64,000 nt of DNA from the NCBI GenBank assembly GCA_963797005.1, contig CAWCOF010000009.1, positions 1 through 64,000 on the forward strand, in the 5' to 3' direction. This DNA is from AWTP1-13 sp963797005. GTDB taxonomy: Bacteria; Pseudomonadota; Alphaproteobacteria; Rhizobiales; Hyphomicrobiaceae. Below are positions 45,627 through 55,021 of the stretch, piece after piece (within the stretch, counting starts at the first letter, position 1; every line of letters begins with the position of its first letter). A program made the translations under genes and the position numbers. The notes beneath the pieces are model-generated. The model ran no database searches. It saw only the letters and a list, made by a program, of their open reading frames with translations, and was not told where the DNA came from.

Positions 45627-46043
45627 TCATGGCGCCCTAAAGGCCGCCAGGATTTCCGGCGGGAGGGAGCCGGAGCGCATGTTGCCGGCGGCGTCGCGCA
45701 CGGTCCACAGCCGGGTCTCGTAGCCTTCGAGCGCCAGCACGCCGGCCTTGGTGACCTTGTGCTCGACGAAGAAGCTCGAGCGCCGGAACTCGGTGACGCG
45801 GGTCTCGATGTCGAGGTCCTCGCCGTAGCGCGAGGCGACCTTGAACACGGCGCGCGCCTCCAGCAAGGCAAGGCCGGCGCCGCCGTAGGTCTCCAGCATC
45901 CGGCTCTTGATCATGCCGGTCGCCTTCTCGAACAGCAGGATGCTCGAAGCATCGAACCATTCGAAATAGCGCGGGTAGAAGACGATGCCGGCGGGGTCGC
46001 AGTCGCCCCATTGCACGCGGACGGTTCTGGTGTTGCTCAGCAT
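45627..46043 (-). CDS. Hotdog-fold acyl-CoA thioesterase (4-hydroxybenzoyl-CoA type)
   Basis: The 138-residue protein is a 4-hydroxybenzoyl-CoA-thioesterase-like hotdog enzyme. The catalytic motif VQWGDCDPAGIVFYPRYFEW has the aspartate of the Pseudomonas-type enzyme. The sheet region VTEFRRSSFFVEHKVTKAGV completes the fold. It hydrolyses aryl- or acyl-CoA esters. It follows the feruloyl-CoA synthase gene on the same strand by about 50 bases, so it may recycle CoA in hydroxycinnamate or benzoate metabolism. Confidence 0.9.
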   Translation of the reverse strand: MLSNTRTVRVQWGDCDPAGIVFYPRYFEWFDASSILLFEKATGMIKSRMLETYGGAGLALLEARAVFKVASRYGEDLDIETRVTEFRRSSFFVEHKVTKAGVLALEGYETRLWTVRDAAGNMRSGSLPPEILAAFRAP

Positions 46044-46095
46044 TGGTCAGGCTGCTCCGTGGTGCGTCTGGTTCACCGTGCGCCCCCGGCTCGTC

Positions 46096-47980
46096 TCACG
46101 CGATCAGGATCACGTCGGGCGCCGCCGGCTCGGCATGGAGCCGCTCGACGAGGCGCGGCGCGCTTGGTCAGCACCGCGCGCTGGTTGAGGTAGCCCTTGT
46201 CGGTGATCTCGTTGGCGTCGATGGACGGCGGCTCGGTCATCAGCAAGGCGCGCGCAATGCGCATCGAGCTGCCCTGCACGTTCGCGTTGTGCCGCGACAG
46301 GCCTTCGGCGAGCGCCGCGCGCACGGCCGGACGGCCCACCATATCCTCCAGCCGCGCATCGGCGCCAAGCTCAGGGCAGAGGCTGCGCAAGCCGGCCAGG
46401 CTCGGGAAGACCAGCAGGCCGATCTCGTCGCGGTCGTGGCCGGTGATGACGGCGTCCTCGATCACGGGGGCGCCGGCGGCAATCACCTGCGGCCGCAGCA
46501 TACCGACATTGACCCAGGTGCCCGAGGACAGCTTGAAGTTCTCCGCCACGCGGCCGTCGAACAGCAGGCCCGCTGCCGGATCGGCGGGATCGGCGAAGCG
46601 AGCCGCGTCGCCGGTCCTGAGCCAGCCTTCCTCGTCGAAGGTCTTGGCCGTCAGGTCGGGCGCCTTGTAGTAGCCGGGCGTCACGTTGGGCCCCTTGACG
46701 CGGATCTCGAGCTTGTCGCCGACGGGGGCGAGCTTCACGGCCATGCCGGGCCCCGGCACGCCGATGTTGCCCGGCCGGTCGATCGGGAAATGCACCATGG
46801 TCACGGCCGGCGCGGTCTCGGTCATCCCCCACGACGAGATGAACGGCACCTTGCGCCCGCGCACCTTCGTCCCCAGCCGCTCCAGCCGATCCCACAGGGT
46901 CTGGGGCAGGGCCGCCGCCGCGTAGAAGAGGAGATCGAGGCGGGCAAAGAACGACTGCAGCAGCGCCTCGTCCTTCTCCAGGTGGTCGAGCAGCACCGCG
47001 TAGCCGCGGGGCACGTTGAAGTAGACGGTGGGGGACACCTCACGCAGGTTGGCGACCGTGCGCCCGATCAGTGCCGGCACCGGCTTGCCGGCGTCGATGT
47101 AGAGCGTGCCGCCGTGGCGCAGCATCATGTTGAAGTTGTGGTTGCCGCCGAAGGTGTGGTTCCAGGGCAGCCAGTCGACGATCACCGGCGGGTGGTCGGC
47201 GAGGAACGTCCACGCGGCGGCGGCGCTCTCCTGATTGGCGCACATCATGCGCTGCGTGTTGATCACGCCCTTGGGCTGGCCGGTCGAGCCCGAGGTGAAC
47301 AGGATCTTGGCGACCGTGTCCGGCCCGACGCGGGCAAATGCCGCGTCGACCGCGGGCGTCGGCCGCACCTCCATCAGCGTCGAGAACGGCGTGACGCGGA
47401 TAGTGTCGAGGCTGCCGCGGCTGGCCACGATCTCAATGCCGGTGGCGCCGATCGCCGCCAACGCCTTGGCGTAGGCCGAGGCGTCGTCCACGTAGATGAG
47501 GCCAGGCCCGACCAGATCGAAGATGTAGCGGAGCTTGCCGAAGTCCTGGCTCAGCCGCGCGTAGGCGGTCGACACCGGCACCACCGGCACGCCCACGTGC
47601 ATGGCGCCCAGCATCATGAGGCCATGGTCGATGCCGTTCTCGGCCAGGATCAGCAGCGGCCGCTCCGGCCCCAGGCCCCGGTCGAGCAGGCTCTGGCCGA
47701 TGGCATTGGCGGCGCGTGCGGCCTCCTCGTAGGTGAGGTGGCGCCAACCGCCCGCCTCCAGCCGCTCGGCCAGGAAGGGGCGTGCCGGATGGGCCGCGGC
47801 GCGGCGCTCGAGCAGGACGCCGAGGGAAGCCGGCACATCGTTCAGGGGACGTACCGAGCGCAGGACATGGCAACCGTCGGCGCGCCGTTCATGCACCACC
47901 TCGGGCCTGGCGAACAGCCCTGCGGACGCCGAGCGTTCCTGCTGCGGAGTTGCGGCCTGCCCGGCCGTTGCATCCACCAT
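46096..47980 (-). CDS. fcs: Feruloyl-CoA synthase (acyl-adenylate-forming), small frame break at 3' end
   Basis: The enzyme, about 628 residues, activates ferulate or related hydroxycinnamates to CoA thioesters. The AMP-binding motif TSGSTGQPKGVINT is intact. WLPWNHTFGGNHNFNMMLRH and ISSWGMTETAPAVTMVHFPI are typical of feruloyl-CoA synthases, and LKLSSGTW is replaced by NFKLSSGTWVNVG as expected for this group. The start at 47980 (MVDATAGQA) was chosen over 48097. Near 46163 the frame slips: in the corrected frame the C-terminus reads VERLHAEPAAPDVILIA with a stop at 46096. It forms a likely operon with the thioesterase. Confidence 0.88.
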
Positions 47981-48112
47981 TGCGGTCTCGGTGCCTGCTG
48001 ATGCGCGCTGCGATGTCGGCAGGTTCCTTAGCCTGCCCGGGCAGGCGCCGTCAAAATTCAGGCTCGGGAGATGCGGGGTCCCGGCGATCACCAGCACGTG
48101 AGACCGCTCGAC

Positions 48113-48141
48113 TTGACGCCCAAACGGTCGCGCTGCACATT
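48113..48141 (+). promoter_or_regulatory. Possible promoter of the pqq cluster
   Basis: TTGACG (48113-48118), a 17-base gap and CACATT (48136-48141), about 60 bases before pqqA. The -35 is good but the -10 is weak, so this is tentative. Confidence 0.35.
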
Positions 48142-48201
48142 GTTTCGGGAACTTCAGTGCGTTGTTGGCGGTTTGGCATACAGATCAGCCGGAGGACACC
48201 A

Positions 48202-48294
48202 ATGAAGCTCGAATGGCACAAGCCGGAAGTGACGGAGCAAGAGGTCGGGCTCGAGGTAACGAGCTACGCGCCGGCGGAGCTCGATCGCAGCTGA
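48202..48294 (+). CDS. pqqA: PQQ precursor peptide PqqA
   Basis: The 30-residue peptide is the substrate from which pyrroloquinoline quinone is built. It contains the conserved E-V-T-S-Y stretch: Glu18 and Tyr22 are the residues that PqqE cross-links. A GGAGGAC site lies 7 bases before the ATG at 48202. The gene is the first of the pqqABCDE cluster, and is followed by a hairpin that may keep pqqA mRNA in excess over the downstream genes, a known need for a consumed substrate peptide. Confidence 0.95.
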   Translation: MKLEWHKPEVTEQEVGLEVTSYAPAELDRS

Positions 48295-48321
48295 TCGCTC
48301 CGGATTGCCTGAAAGTTGGCG

Positions 48322-48345
48322 CGGCGGCCGGGGCAACGGCCGCCG
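48322..48345 (+). terminator. Attenuator-like hairpin between pqqA and pqqB
   Basis: GGCGGCCG (48323-48330) and CGGCCGCC (48337-48344) form an 8-bp stem, extendable by one C-G pair, with a 6-base loop, in the 79-base gap. It is followed by GTTGTCGTTTTC. Partial termination or 3'-end protection of pqqA mRNA is plausible. Confidence 0.55.
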
Positions 48346-48373
48346 TTGTCGTTTTCGGACCCGCTGGTACCTA

Positions 48374-49292
48374 ATGTTCATCAAGGTGCTTGGCTCGGCG
48401 GCCGGTGGTGGCTTCCCGCAAGCCAATTGCAATTGCCGCAACTGCGCCGATGTCCGCGCCGGCAGAGCCGGGCCTGACGCGCCGCACGCAGTCGTCGCTG
48501 GCGGTGAGTGCAGACGGATTGCGCTGGGCCCTGCTCAATGCTTCGCCGGACCTGCGCCAGCAGATCGAGGCGACGCCCGAGCTGGCACCGCGCGACGGTG
48601 AGGGACCGCGCTCCAGCCCGATCGCGGCGGTGGTGCTGACCAACGGCGATGTCGATCATGTGGCCGGCCTGCTCAGCCTGCGTGAAGGTTTTACCTTCAG
48701 CCTCTTCGCCTCCGAGCGCGTGCTGGCGGCGCTGGCAGCCAATCCCATCTTCAATGTGCTCGACCGCAACCATGTATCGCACGTCGCCCTGCCGCTCGGA
48801 CGGAGCGTCGAGGTCATGCCCGGCATCGCGGTCGAGGCCTTCGCGGTCCCCGGCAAGGTCGCGCTCTACATGGAGGACGAGACCGCCGGTCCCACGTTCG
48901 GCACGCAGGCGGGCGACACCCTCGGGCTGAAGGTAAGCGATCTCTCCGGCCCTCAGGCGTTCTTCTACATTCCGGGTTGCGCGGAGGTGGATGCGGGCCT
49001 GGCGGAGCGCGTCACGGGCGCCGCGCTGGTCCTGTTCGACGGCACGCTTTACACTGACGACGAGCTGATTACCCAGGGCCTGTCGGCCAAGACGGCCAAG
49101 CGCATGGGGCACATCGCCATGGCGGGGCCGGACGGATCGATGGCGGCGCTCCAATCGCTCAACGTCAAGCGGCGTGTCTACGTGCACATGAACAATTCCA
49201 ACCCCGCACTGCGCAAGGACAGCCCGGAGCGGAGAGCGGTCGAGCAGGCGGGTTGGGAAATCGCTTGCGACGGGATGGAGATCCGCCTGTGA
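48374..49292 (+). CDS. pqqB: PqqB metallo-beta-lactamase-fold hydroxylase, one frame break
   Basis: PqqB, about 305 residues, is an iron-dependent hydroxylase of the metallo-beta-lactamase fold in PQQ synthesis. The N-terminus MFIKVLGSAAGGGFPQANCN with the CNCRNC cysteines is typical. An extra base near 48466 shifts the frame; reading resumes at TRRTQSSLAVSADGLRW. Later motifs are VLTNGDVDHVAGLLSLREG (the metal-binding NGDVDHVAG), FFYIPGCAEVD and RRVYVHMNNSNPAL near the C-terminus. The stop overlaps the GTG start of pqqC. Confidence 0.93.
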
Positions 49293-49998
49293 GCGTCGCC
49301 ACCCAAGCCATGACGCCGGCCGAGCTCGAGGCCGCCATCCGCCAGGTGGGCGCCGAGCGCTACCACGACAAGCATCCTTTCCACCGCCTGCTCCATGGCG
49401 GCAAGCTCGACAAGGGGCAGGTGCAGGCCTGGGCGCTCAATCGCTACTGCTACCAGGCCGGCGTGCCGCGCAAGGATGCCGCCCTGATGAGCCGCGTGCA
49501 CGACCGCGAGCTTCGTCGCGAATGGGTGCATCGCATCCTCGATCATGACGGGGCGGTGGCGAGGAGGGCGGCATCGAGCGCTGGCTGGTGCTGACCGATG
49601 CCCTGGGCCTCGATCGCGCCTATGTCGTCTCCATGCGCGGCGCGTTGCCGGCGACGCGCTTCGCGGTGGAGGCCTACGTCGATTTCGTGCGCGAGCGGCC
49701 GCTGCTGGAGGCCGTCGCCTCGTCTCTCACCGAATTGTTCGCGCCAAAGATCCACGAGGAGCGCATCGCCGGCATGCTCGAGCACTACGACTTCGTCGGC
49801 GAGCAGGCGATGCAATACTTCAAGCGGCGGCTGGACCAGGCCAACCGCGATGCCGACTTCGCGCTCGACTACGTCAAGCGCCATGCGACGACGCCCGAGC
49901 TGCAGGCCGCCGCCGTCGACGCCGTGCGCTTCAAGTGCGACGTGCTGTGGGCGCAGCTCGATGCCCTGCACCACGCCTACGTCGCGCCCGCGGCCTGA
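49289..49998 (+). CDS. pqqC: PqqC, pyrroloquinoline-quinone synthase, one frame break
   Basis: PqqC is the cofactor-less oxidase that closes the ring and oxidises the final PQQ precursor. The product, about 236 residues, has HPFHRLLHGGKLDKGQVQAW, ALNRYCYQAGVPRKDAALMS and DRELRREWVHRILDHDG. A base is lost near 49560, after which EEGGIERWLVLTDALGLD continues to the conserved MLEHYDFVGEQAMQYFKRRL and a normal C-terminus. It starts at a GTG overlapping the pqqB stop, with ATG 49310 as alternative. pqqC and pqqD are separate genes here. Confidence 0.93.
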
Positions 49999-50028
49999 TT
50001 CCGCCCGGCGCCTTCCGTCCGGAGCGAC

Positions 50029-50339
50029 ATGATGACCGAGACTGGACAGACCGCGGCTCGGATCGATACATCGGGGCAGCGTCGCGTCCCGCACTCGCCC
50101 GGCATATCAAGATGCGCCGCGATCCGGCCCGCGACTGCTGGGTGCTGCTCGGGCCGGAGCGGGTTCTCTATCCCGACGCCATCGCCGTCGCGGTCCTCGA
50201 GCTGTGTGACGGCGACCGCAGCGTCGAAGCCATCGCCGGCGAGCTGGCGCGTACCTACAATGCGCCCGAGGCACGCATCCTGGGCGACATCGTTCCTCTC
50301 CTGCAGGAGCTCGCCGACAAGGGCGTGGTCACGGCGTGA
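50029..50339 (+). CDS. pqqD: PqqD peptide chaperone, one frame break
   Basis: PqqD, about 102 residues, presents PqqA to PqqE. The start at 50029 gives MMTETGQTAARIDTSGQ. A base is lost near 50075, then RPALARHIKMRRDPARDCWV and LLGPERVLYPDAIAVAVLEL follow, both typical of the RRE-like fold. DGDRSVEAIAGELARTYNAP and LADKGVVTA end the protein. The stop overlaps the GTG of pqqE, so translation of chaperone and radical SAM enzyme is coupled. Confidence 0.92.
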
Positions 50340-51466
50340 ACGTCCAGACGAAACCGGCCGAGACCAAGGCCGTCGGCCCCGGGCCGCCGGTCGGGCTCCT
50401 GGCCGAGCTCACGCACCGCTGCCCGCTGCAGTGCCCCTATTGCTCCAACCCGCTGGCGCTGGAGCGCGTCGGCGGCGAGCTGTCGACCGAGGCCTGGCTC
50501 GACGTCCTGGCGCAGGCGGCCGATCTGGGCATCCTGCAGCTGCATCTTTCCGGCGGCGAGCCGACCGTGCGCCGCGACCTCGAGGAGATCGTGGCGCAGG
50601 CTGCCAAGGTCGGGCTCTACTCGAACCTGATCACGGCGGGCGTGCTGCTCACGCGCGCGCGCCTCGAGGGCCTCGCCGCGCACGGCCTCGACCATGTGCA
50701 GATCTCGATCCAGGATGCGGACGCTGCCAACGCGGACCGCATCGCACACTACGCCAACGGCCACGCCAGGAAGCTGGAGGTTGCCGGCTGGGTGCGGGCG
50801 CTGGGCCTGCCGCTGACGATCAACGCGCCCGTGCATCGCCAGAACATCGCCAGCCTCGGCAAGATCGTGGACCTGGCCGCGAGCCTGGGCGCGCAGCGGC
50901 TGGAGGTTGCCCACGTGCAGTACTACGGCTGGGCGCTCAGGAACCGGCAGGCGCTGATGCCGACGCGCGATCAGGTGCTCGCCAGCGCCGACCTCATCGA
51001 GGCCGCGCGCGAGCGCCTCAAGGGCGTGCTCGTCATCGACTTCGTCGTGCCCGACTACTACGCCGCCCGTCCCAAGCCGTGCATGGGCGGCTGGGGCCGC
51101 GGCGTCATCAACATCACGCCCTCGGGCAAGGTGCTGCCCTGTCACGCGGCCGAGACGATCCCGGGCATCGCCTTCGACAACGTGAAGGACAGGCGGCTGC
51201 GGGACATCTGGGCCGAATCCGGCTCATTTGAGATGTTTCGCGGCACGTCATGGATGCGCGAGCCGTGCCGCTCGTGCGCCTTTCGCGAGGTCGACTGGGG
51301 AGGCTGCCGCTGCCAGGCCTTCGCTTTCACGGGCGCGGCTGCCGACACCGACCCCGCCTGCGCGCTGTCATCGGCCCATGAAGCTTTTAGGCGGGTGGCG
51401 GCGCAGGAAGCGGCCGCACCGGCGCCCGCTTTTGCTTACCGCAGCCCGCGCGCCGGCGCGCAATAG
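50336..51466 (+). CDS. pqqE: PqqE radical SAM/SPASM enzyme
   Basis: PqqE, 376 residues, forms the carbon-carbon bond between Glu and Tyr of PqqA. The radical SAM cysteines are C29, C33 and C36 in THRCPLQCPYCSNPL. LHLSGGEPTVRRDLEE is the GGE motif. The SPASM region has ARPKPCMGGWGRGVINITPS, GKVLPCHAAETIPG and EPCRSCAFREVDWGGCRCQA, with cysteines for auxiliary clusters. It starts at a GTG overlapping pqqD. No PQQ-dependent dehydrogenase is seen in the window, so the cofactor must serve enzymes encoded elsewhere. Confidence 0.96.
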   Translation: MNVQTKPAETKAVGPGPPVGLLAELTHRCPLQCPYCSNPLALERVGGELSTEAWLDVLAQAADLGILQLHLSGGEPTVRRDLEEIVAQAAKVGLYSNLITAGVLLTRARLEGLAAHGLDHVQISIQDADAANADRIAHYANGHARKLEVAGWVRALGLPLTINAPVHRQNIASLGKIVDLAASLGAQRLEVAHVQYYGWALRNRQALMPTRDQVLASADLIEAARERLKGVLVIDFVVPDYYAARPKPCMGGWGRGVINITPSGKVLPCHAAETIPGIAFDNVKDRRLRDIWAESGSFEMFRGTSWMREPCRSCAFREVDWGGCRCQAFAFTGAAADTDPACALSSAHEAFRRVAAQEAAAPAPAFAYRSPRAGAQ

Positions 51467-51471
51467 CAGGG

Positions 51472-52515
51472 TCAATGCGACCTGCGCCGATGCTCCGCTT
51501 GGGTGGTGCGCAAGCGACGGGCGCGAGCAGCCAACCGCGCGCGCCTGCCCTCGGCGTAGGCCTTGCGCGCGTTGTGGCCGCCGGGGCGGCGCGACTGCGT
51601 CTCATCGATCGCAGCCTTGTGCGCTTTGACCGGCTTTGCCCCATCATGCCCGGTTTCCAGGCTCGGTGTGGGAATGCCGTCCGAGCCGTCGTCAATGCAG
51701 GTGCTCGCCGCGGCGTCGCCGTCGGCAATCAGATACTTCTTGTTGCAGACGCCTACTCTTGGCTGGATGCGTGTGCGCTCGAAGACGTCGTAGGCCGGCT
51801 TGAGGGTCATCCAGAACTGCATCCAAGGGTTGCCGGCATAGGCCTCGAGGTTCGCTTCCGTCATGCGGAAGGGAAAGATGTGCACCGGGACGGCATCCTG
51901 GCCGTGCCGGAGCGCCTGCTCGGCCAGCTCGTAGATCTCGTCCATCACCGGGTCGGTCATGGCGTAGCAGCCCGTCGAGGTGCAGCCGCCGTGCACCAGG
52001 ATGTAGGAGCCGGTGCGGGCGTAAGCCTTGTCGAAGGCGTTGGGGAAACCGATGTTCATCGCGCGCGGCCAACGTCCCGTGCGGCGGATCTGGTCGATGC
52101 TCACGGTGTAGAAGCCTTCGGGGGCCTGCTTGTCGCCCTCCTTCAGCTTCGGGCCGAGCGTTCCCGACCAGGTGCAGATCGGGTAGGTGGCGAAGAGCTC
52201 GAAGCGGTCGTCCTTCTGCAGCCAAAGCTCGAGCTGGGACTCGGCCTTGAAGATGCGGATCATGATCGGGCTGCCGGCATGCATCCCCTTGGCAGCAAGC
52301 CGCTGGCTGCGACCCATCCCGGCCGTCGCGCCCGGCATCGGCGTCTGCGCCGACAGCGCGACGCCGGCCGCCGCTTTCTCGCTGGACGCCGCAGCTCGAG
52401 CTGCATGCTCGCGCGGTGCAATCGTCAGGGCAGCCACGTGCGCTACCAGACAGCCCAGGCCGATCAGCACAGCAACGCGCATACCCCGCCACGTTCGGCG
52501 CAACGCAACGCGCAT
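51472..52515 (-). CDS. YafK-like L,D-transpeptidase family protein (first of two)
   Basis: The 347-residue protein has an N-terminal membrane or signal segment (MRVAVLIGLGCLVAHVAALT). A YkuD-type L,D-transpeptidase domain follows: IMIRIFKAESQLELWLQKDD, FATYPICTWSGTLGPKLKEG, QAPEGFYTVSIDQI, and the active-site region YILVHGGCTSTGCYAMTD with H and the catalytic C. The C-terminal 70 residues are basic and disordered. Members such as YafK and DpaA act on peptidoglycan-linked lipoprotein or cross-links. It lies about 190 bases downstream of a close paralogue; the start at 52515 was chosen for the signal segment. Confidence 0.88.
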   Translation of the reverse strand: MRVALRRTWRGMRVAVLIGLGCLVAHVAALTIAPREHAARAAASSEKAAAGVALSAQTPMPGATAGMGRSQRLAAKGMHAGSPIMIRIFKAESQLELWLQKDDRFELFATYPICTWSGTLGPKLKEGDKQAPEGFYTVSIDQIRRTGRWPRAMNIGFPNAFDKAYARTGSYILVHGGCTSTGCYAMTDPVMDEIYELAEQALRHGQDAVPVHIFPFRMTEANLEAYAGNPWMQFWMTLKPAYDVFERTRIQPRVGVCNKKYLIADGDAAASTCIDDGSDGIPTPSLETGHDGAKPVKAHKAAIDETQSRRPGGHNARKAYAEGRRARLAARARRLRTTQAEHRRRSH

Positions 52516-52708
52516 AACAGGCTGCCCCCACTCCCCTTTACTTGGCCCCGCACTGGTGGCGCGCCGGGGCGATTGTCGTCCATCGTGCCCTACCTCAACT
52601 CGGATGGATCGGCAACATGGGACCCGCGTCCTGACCGATACGCGCGATCTTAACCTTGACCGAAAGCTAAGCTGGAGCCGAGCGGAGCTGCGGAGCGTGG
52701 CGCAGACG

Positions 52709-53689
52709 TCACTGCGCCGGGGCAAAGCTCATGCGCGGAATGGAGCCGGAGCCGAACACGGTCGAGCCGGTCGTCAGCAAACCCGAGCGCCTTGCGCTGT
52801 CGCTCTCGATGTTTGCCACGCTTCGCATTTTCGGACCGGGGACAATGATCTGCTGGGCGACCTGCTCTCCAGGCTTCGGCCTGAAGGGATCCGGCCTCGG
52901 CCTGAAGAAGGACGGGCATGCGGCCTGGGGATCGAGCCGCGAGGGGTCGCCGCTGCGCATGTAGACGTTGACCACGTAGCGGCGATTGCAGACGGCCACG
53001 GTCGGCAGCAGGTGCGTCAGCTCGAAGTAGTCGTAACCTTCCTTCAGCGTCTTCCAGAAGGGATACGCCTCGTGGCCGGCGTGGCGCAGCATGTTCTCTC
53101 GCGTCATGCGGAAGGGAAACGCGTGCACCTGGAAGGACGCCTGGCCACCCAGGAACGCCTCGCGCGCGATCGCGTAGATTTCCTCGATCAGCGCGTCGGT
53201 CATGGCGTAGCAGCCCGCCGACTTGCACTTGCCGTGGATCATCAGAAATTTCCCCGTGTGCCGAAGCGCTTTGTCATAGGCGTTGGGGAAGCCGATGTTC
53301 ATGGCCAGGTGATAATTGGAGTCGGGGTTCATCTGATCGTGCTTGATCGTATAGAACCCCTCCGGCGCCTGCCTGTCGCCCTGCTGCAGTTTGGGGCCGA
53401 GATCGCCGGACCAGTTGCAGATCGGATAGGTCTTGAAGTGATAGAAGCGGCCATCGTCGCGCAGCTTCCAGACCTCGAGCTCCGACTCCTCCTTGAAGAT
53501 GCGGATGAAGATCGGTGCCTGGACATCCATGCCGCGCTTGCCAAGGAGCATCATGGTCTCCTTCGACAAGGGGCGCAGGTGCGCGGGGATCTCGATCGTG
53601 GAGCAGGCCGCGAGCATGCAAACAAGCGCCAGTGCCGGCAAGGCACTAGCGGCGCGCTCAACCAATCTGCCAAGGATTACTCGACCCAT
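52709..53689 (-). CDS. YafK-like L,D-transpeptidase lipoprotein (second of two)
   Basis: About 326 residues, with a lipobox ALVCMLAACSTIEI after a hydrophobic signal, so an inner- or outer-membrane lipoprotein. The YkuD domain matches the neighbour: IFIRIFKEESELEVWKLRDD, FKTYPICNWSGDLGPKLQQG, QAPEGFYTIKHDQM and the active-site FLMIHGKCKSAGCYAMTD. The C-terminal tail is proline-rich (PRPDPFRPKPGEQ). The open frame begins at 53722; the ATG at 53689 gives a better signal peptide. Tandem duplication with the gene at 51472 is likely. Confidence 0.88.
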   Translation of the reverse strand: MGRVILGRLVERAASALPALALVCMLAACSTIEIPAHLRPLSKETMMLLGKRGMDVQAPIFIRIFKEESELEVWKLRDDGRFYHFKTYPICNWSGDLGPKLQQGDRQAPEGFYTIKHDQMNPDSNYHLAMNIGFPNAYDKALRHTGKFLMIHGKCKSAGCYAMTDALIEEIYAIAREAFLGGQASFQVHAFPFRMTRENMLRHAGHEAYPFWKTLKEGYDYFELTHLLPTVAVCNRRYVVNVYMRSGDPSRLDPQAACPSFFRPRPDPFRPKPGEQVAQQIIVPGPKMRSVANIESDSARRSGLLTTGSTVFGSGSIPRMSFAPAQ

Positions 53690-53909
53690 AAAACTGTGCC
53701 CCGGGCGTGCGACGATCGCCAATAATTCATAAAGGTTAACATCGGGTTAACGCGGGAAGAACGCTTCGCTCCCATGCCTGTGAAAAACGATCCAGATGTC
53801 GGCTGGTGGCCGTCCATTGCGGCGACACTGCGGTTGCTCGCGGCGCGTGGTTAAGCGCGCCCGAGAGTGCCATCCGCAACACGGAGAAAACCTGAGTTTG
53901 GGCCGCGCC

Positions 53910-54884
53910 TTAGAGCTTGCGCCCGATTTCCAGGAACTTGTCGTGGCGCTGGCGGCGAACAGCGTCCGCGCTCATGTCGGCGAACTCGCCGAGCGCCTTG
54001 CTGATGGCGTCGCGAGCCTGCCGGAAGGTGAAGGCCGGATCGCGGTGTGCGCCGCCGACCGGCTCGGGAATGACGACGTCGATGATTCCAAGCGCCTTGA
54101 GATCCGGCGCCGTGATCTTCATGCTGGTCGCCGCGTCGATCGCGCGCGCCGAATCCCTCCAAAGGATGGAGGCGGCCGCTTCCGGCGACGCCACGGTGTA
54201 GATCGCGTGCTCGAGCATGAGCACGCGATTGGCGGTGGCAATCGCCACCGCGCCACCCGAGCCGCCTTCACCGATGACGACTGCGACCAGCGGCACGCCG
54301 AGCGAAAGGCAGCGGTCGGTAGAGCGGGCGATGGCTTCCGCCTGGCCGCGCTCCTCCGCGCCGATGCCAGGGTAGGCGCCCGCCGTGTCGATGAGAGTGA
54401 TGACGGGCAGGCCGAATTTCTCGGCCAGGTCCATGAGGCGGATGGCCTTGCGATAGCCCTCCGGACGCGCCATGCCGAAGTTGTGCTTGATCCGGCTCTC
54501 GGTGTCGGAGCCCTTCTCGTGGCCCAGGATTGCGATCGGACGGCCGCGGAAGCGGCCCAACCCGGCCATGATGGCGGCATCCTCCGCGAAGTAGCGATCG
54601 CCGGCCAGCGGCGTGAAGTCCTCGATCAGGGCGTCGACGTAGTCGAGAAAATGCGGGCGCTCCGGGTGACGCGCGACTTGCGTTTTTTGCCAGGGCGTGA
54701 GTTTGGCGTAGGTGTCAACGAGTGCCTGATGCGCCTTCTGCTGCAGTCTGGTGACTTCTTCGGTGATCGATACCGAGGCATCGTCGTCGGCGGCAAGCGC
54801 CTTGAGCTCGGAGACTTTGCTCTCGAGCTCGGCGATCGGCTTTTCGAAATCGAGATAGGTACGCAGGGCCACGGGTCGGTCCAT
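53910..54884 (-). CDS. accA: Acetyl-CoA carboxylase carboxyltransferase subunit alpha
   Basis: The 324-residue protein is the alpha subunit of the carboxyltransferase that moves CO2 from carboxybiotin to acetyl-CoA to make malonyl-CoA for fatty acid synthesis. It starts TYLDFEKPIAELESKVSELK after a short basic lead. Diagnostic segments are ARHPERPHFLDYVDALIEDF, KHNFGMARPEGYRKAIRLMD, TLIDTAGAYPGIGAEERGQA and VIGEGGSGGAVAIATANRVL. ATG 54884 fits the usual length; the longer frame to 54977 adds a basic stretch without similarity. Confidence 0.96.
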   Translation of the reverse strand: MDRPVALRTYLDFEKPIAELESKVSELKALAADDDASVSITEEVTRLQQKAHQALVDTYAKLTPWQKTQVARHPERPHFLDYVDALIEDFTPLAGDRYFAEDAAIMAGLGRFRGRPIAILGHEKGSDTESRIKHNFGMARPEGYRKAIRLMDLAEKFGLPVITLIDTAGAYPGIGAEERGQAEAIARSTDRCLSLGVPLVAVVIGEGGSGGAVAIATANRVLMLEHAIYTVASPEAAASILWRDSARAIDAATSMKITAPDLKALGIIDVVIPEPVGGAHRDPAFTFRQARDAISKALGEFADMSADAVRRQRHDKFLEIGRKL

Positions 54885-55021
54885 CGGTTCGCGCCGCCTT
54901 GACTTCAGGTGCTCAAACCCCTTGTTTGCGCGGGACTTTTCGCGAGCTGGGGAGCGGGTGTCAAGCCGGCGTTCCAATCACGGTGATAGGGCGCAAACAG
55001 GGCCATCTTGACACGCTTGGT

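Noticed and set aside
48374..50339. pqqB, pqqC and pqqD as decayed pseudogenes
   Set aside because: Each has one single-base slip and otherwise intact conserved motifs, and overlaps and spacing are preserved. Sequence error is simpler.
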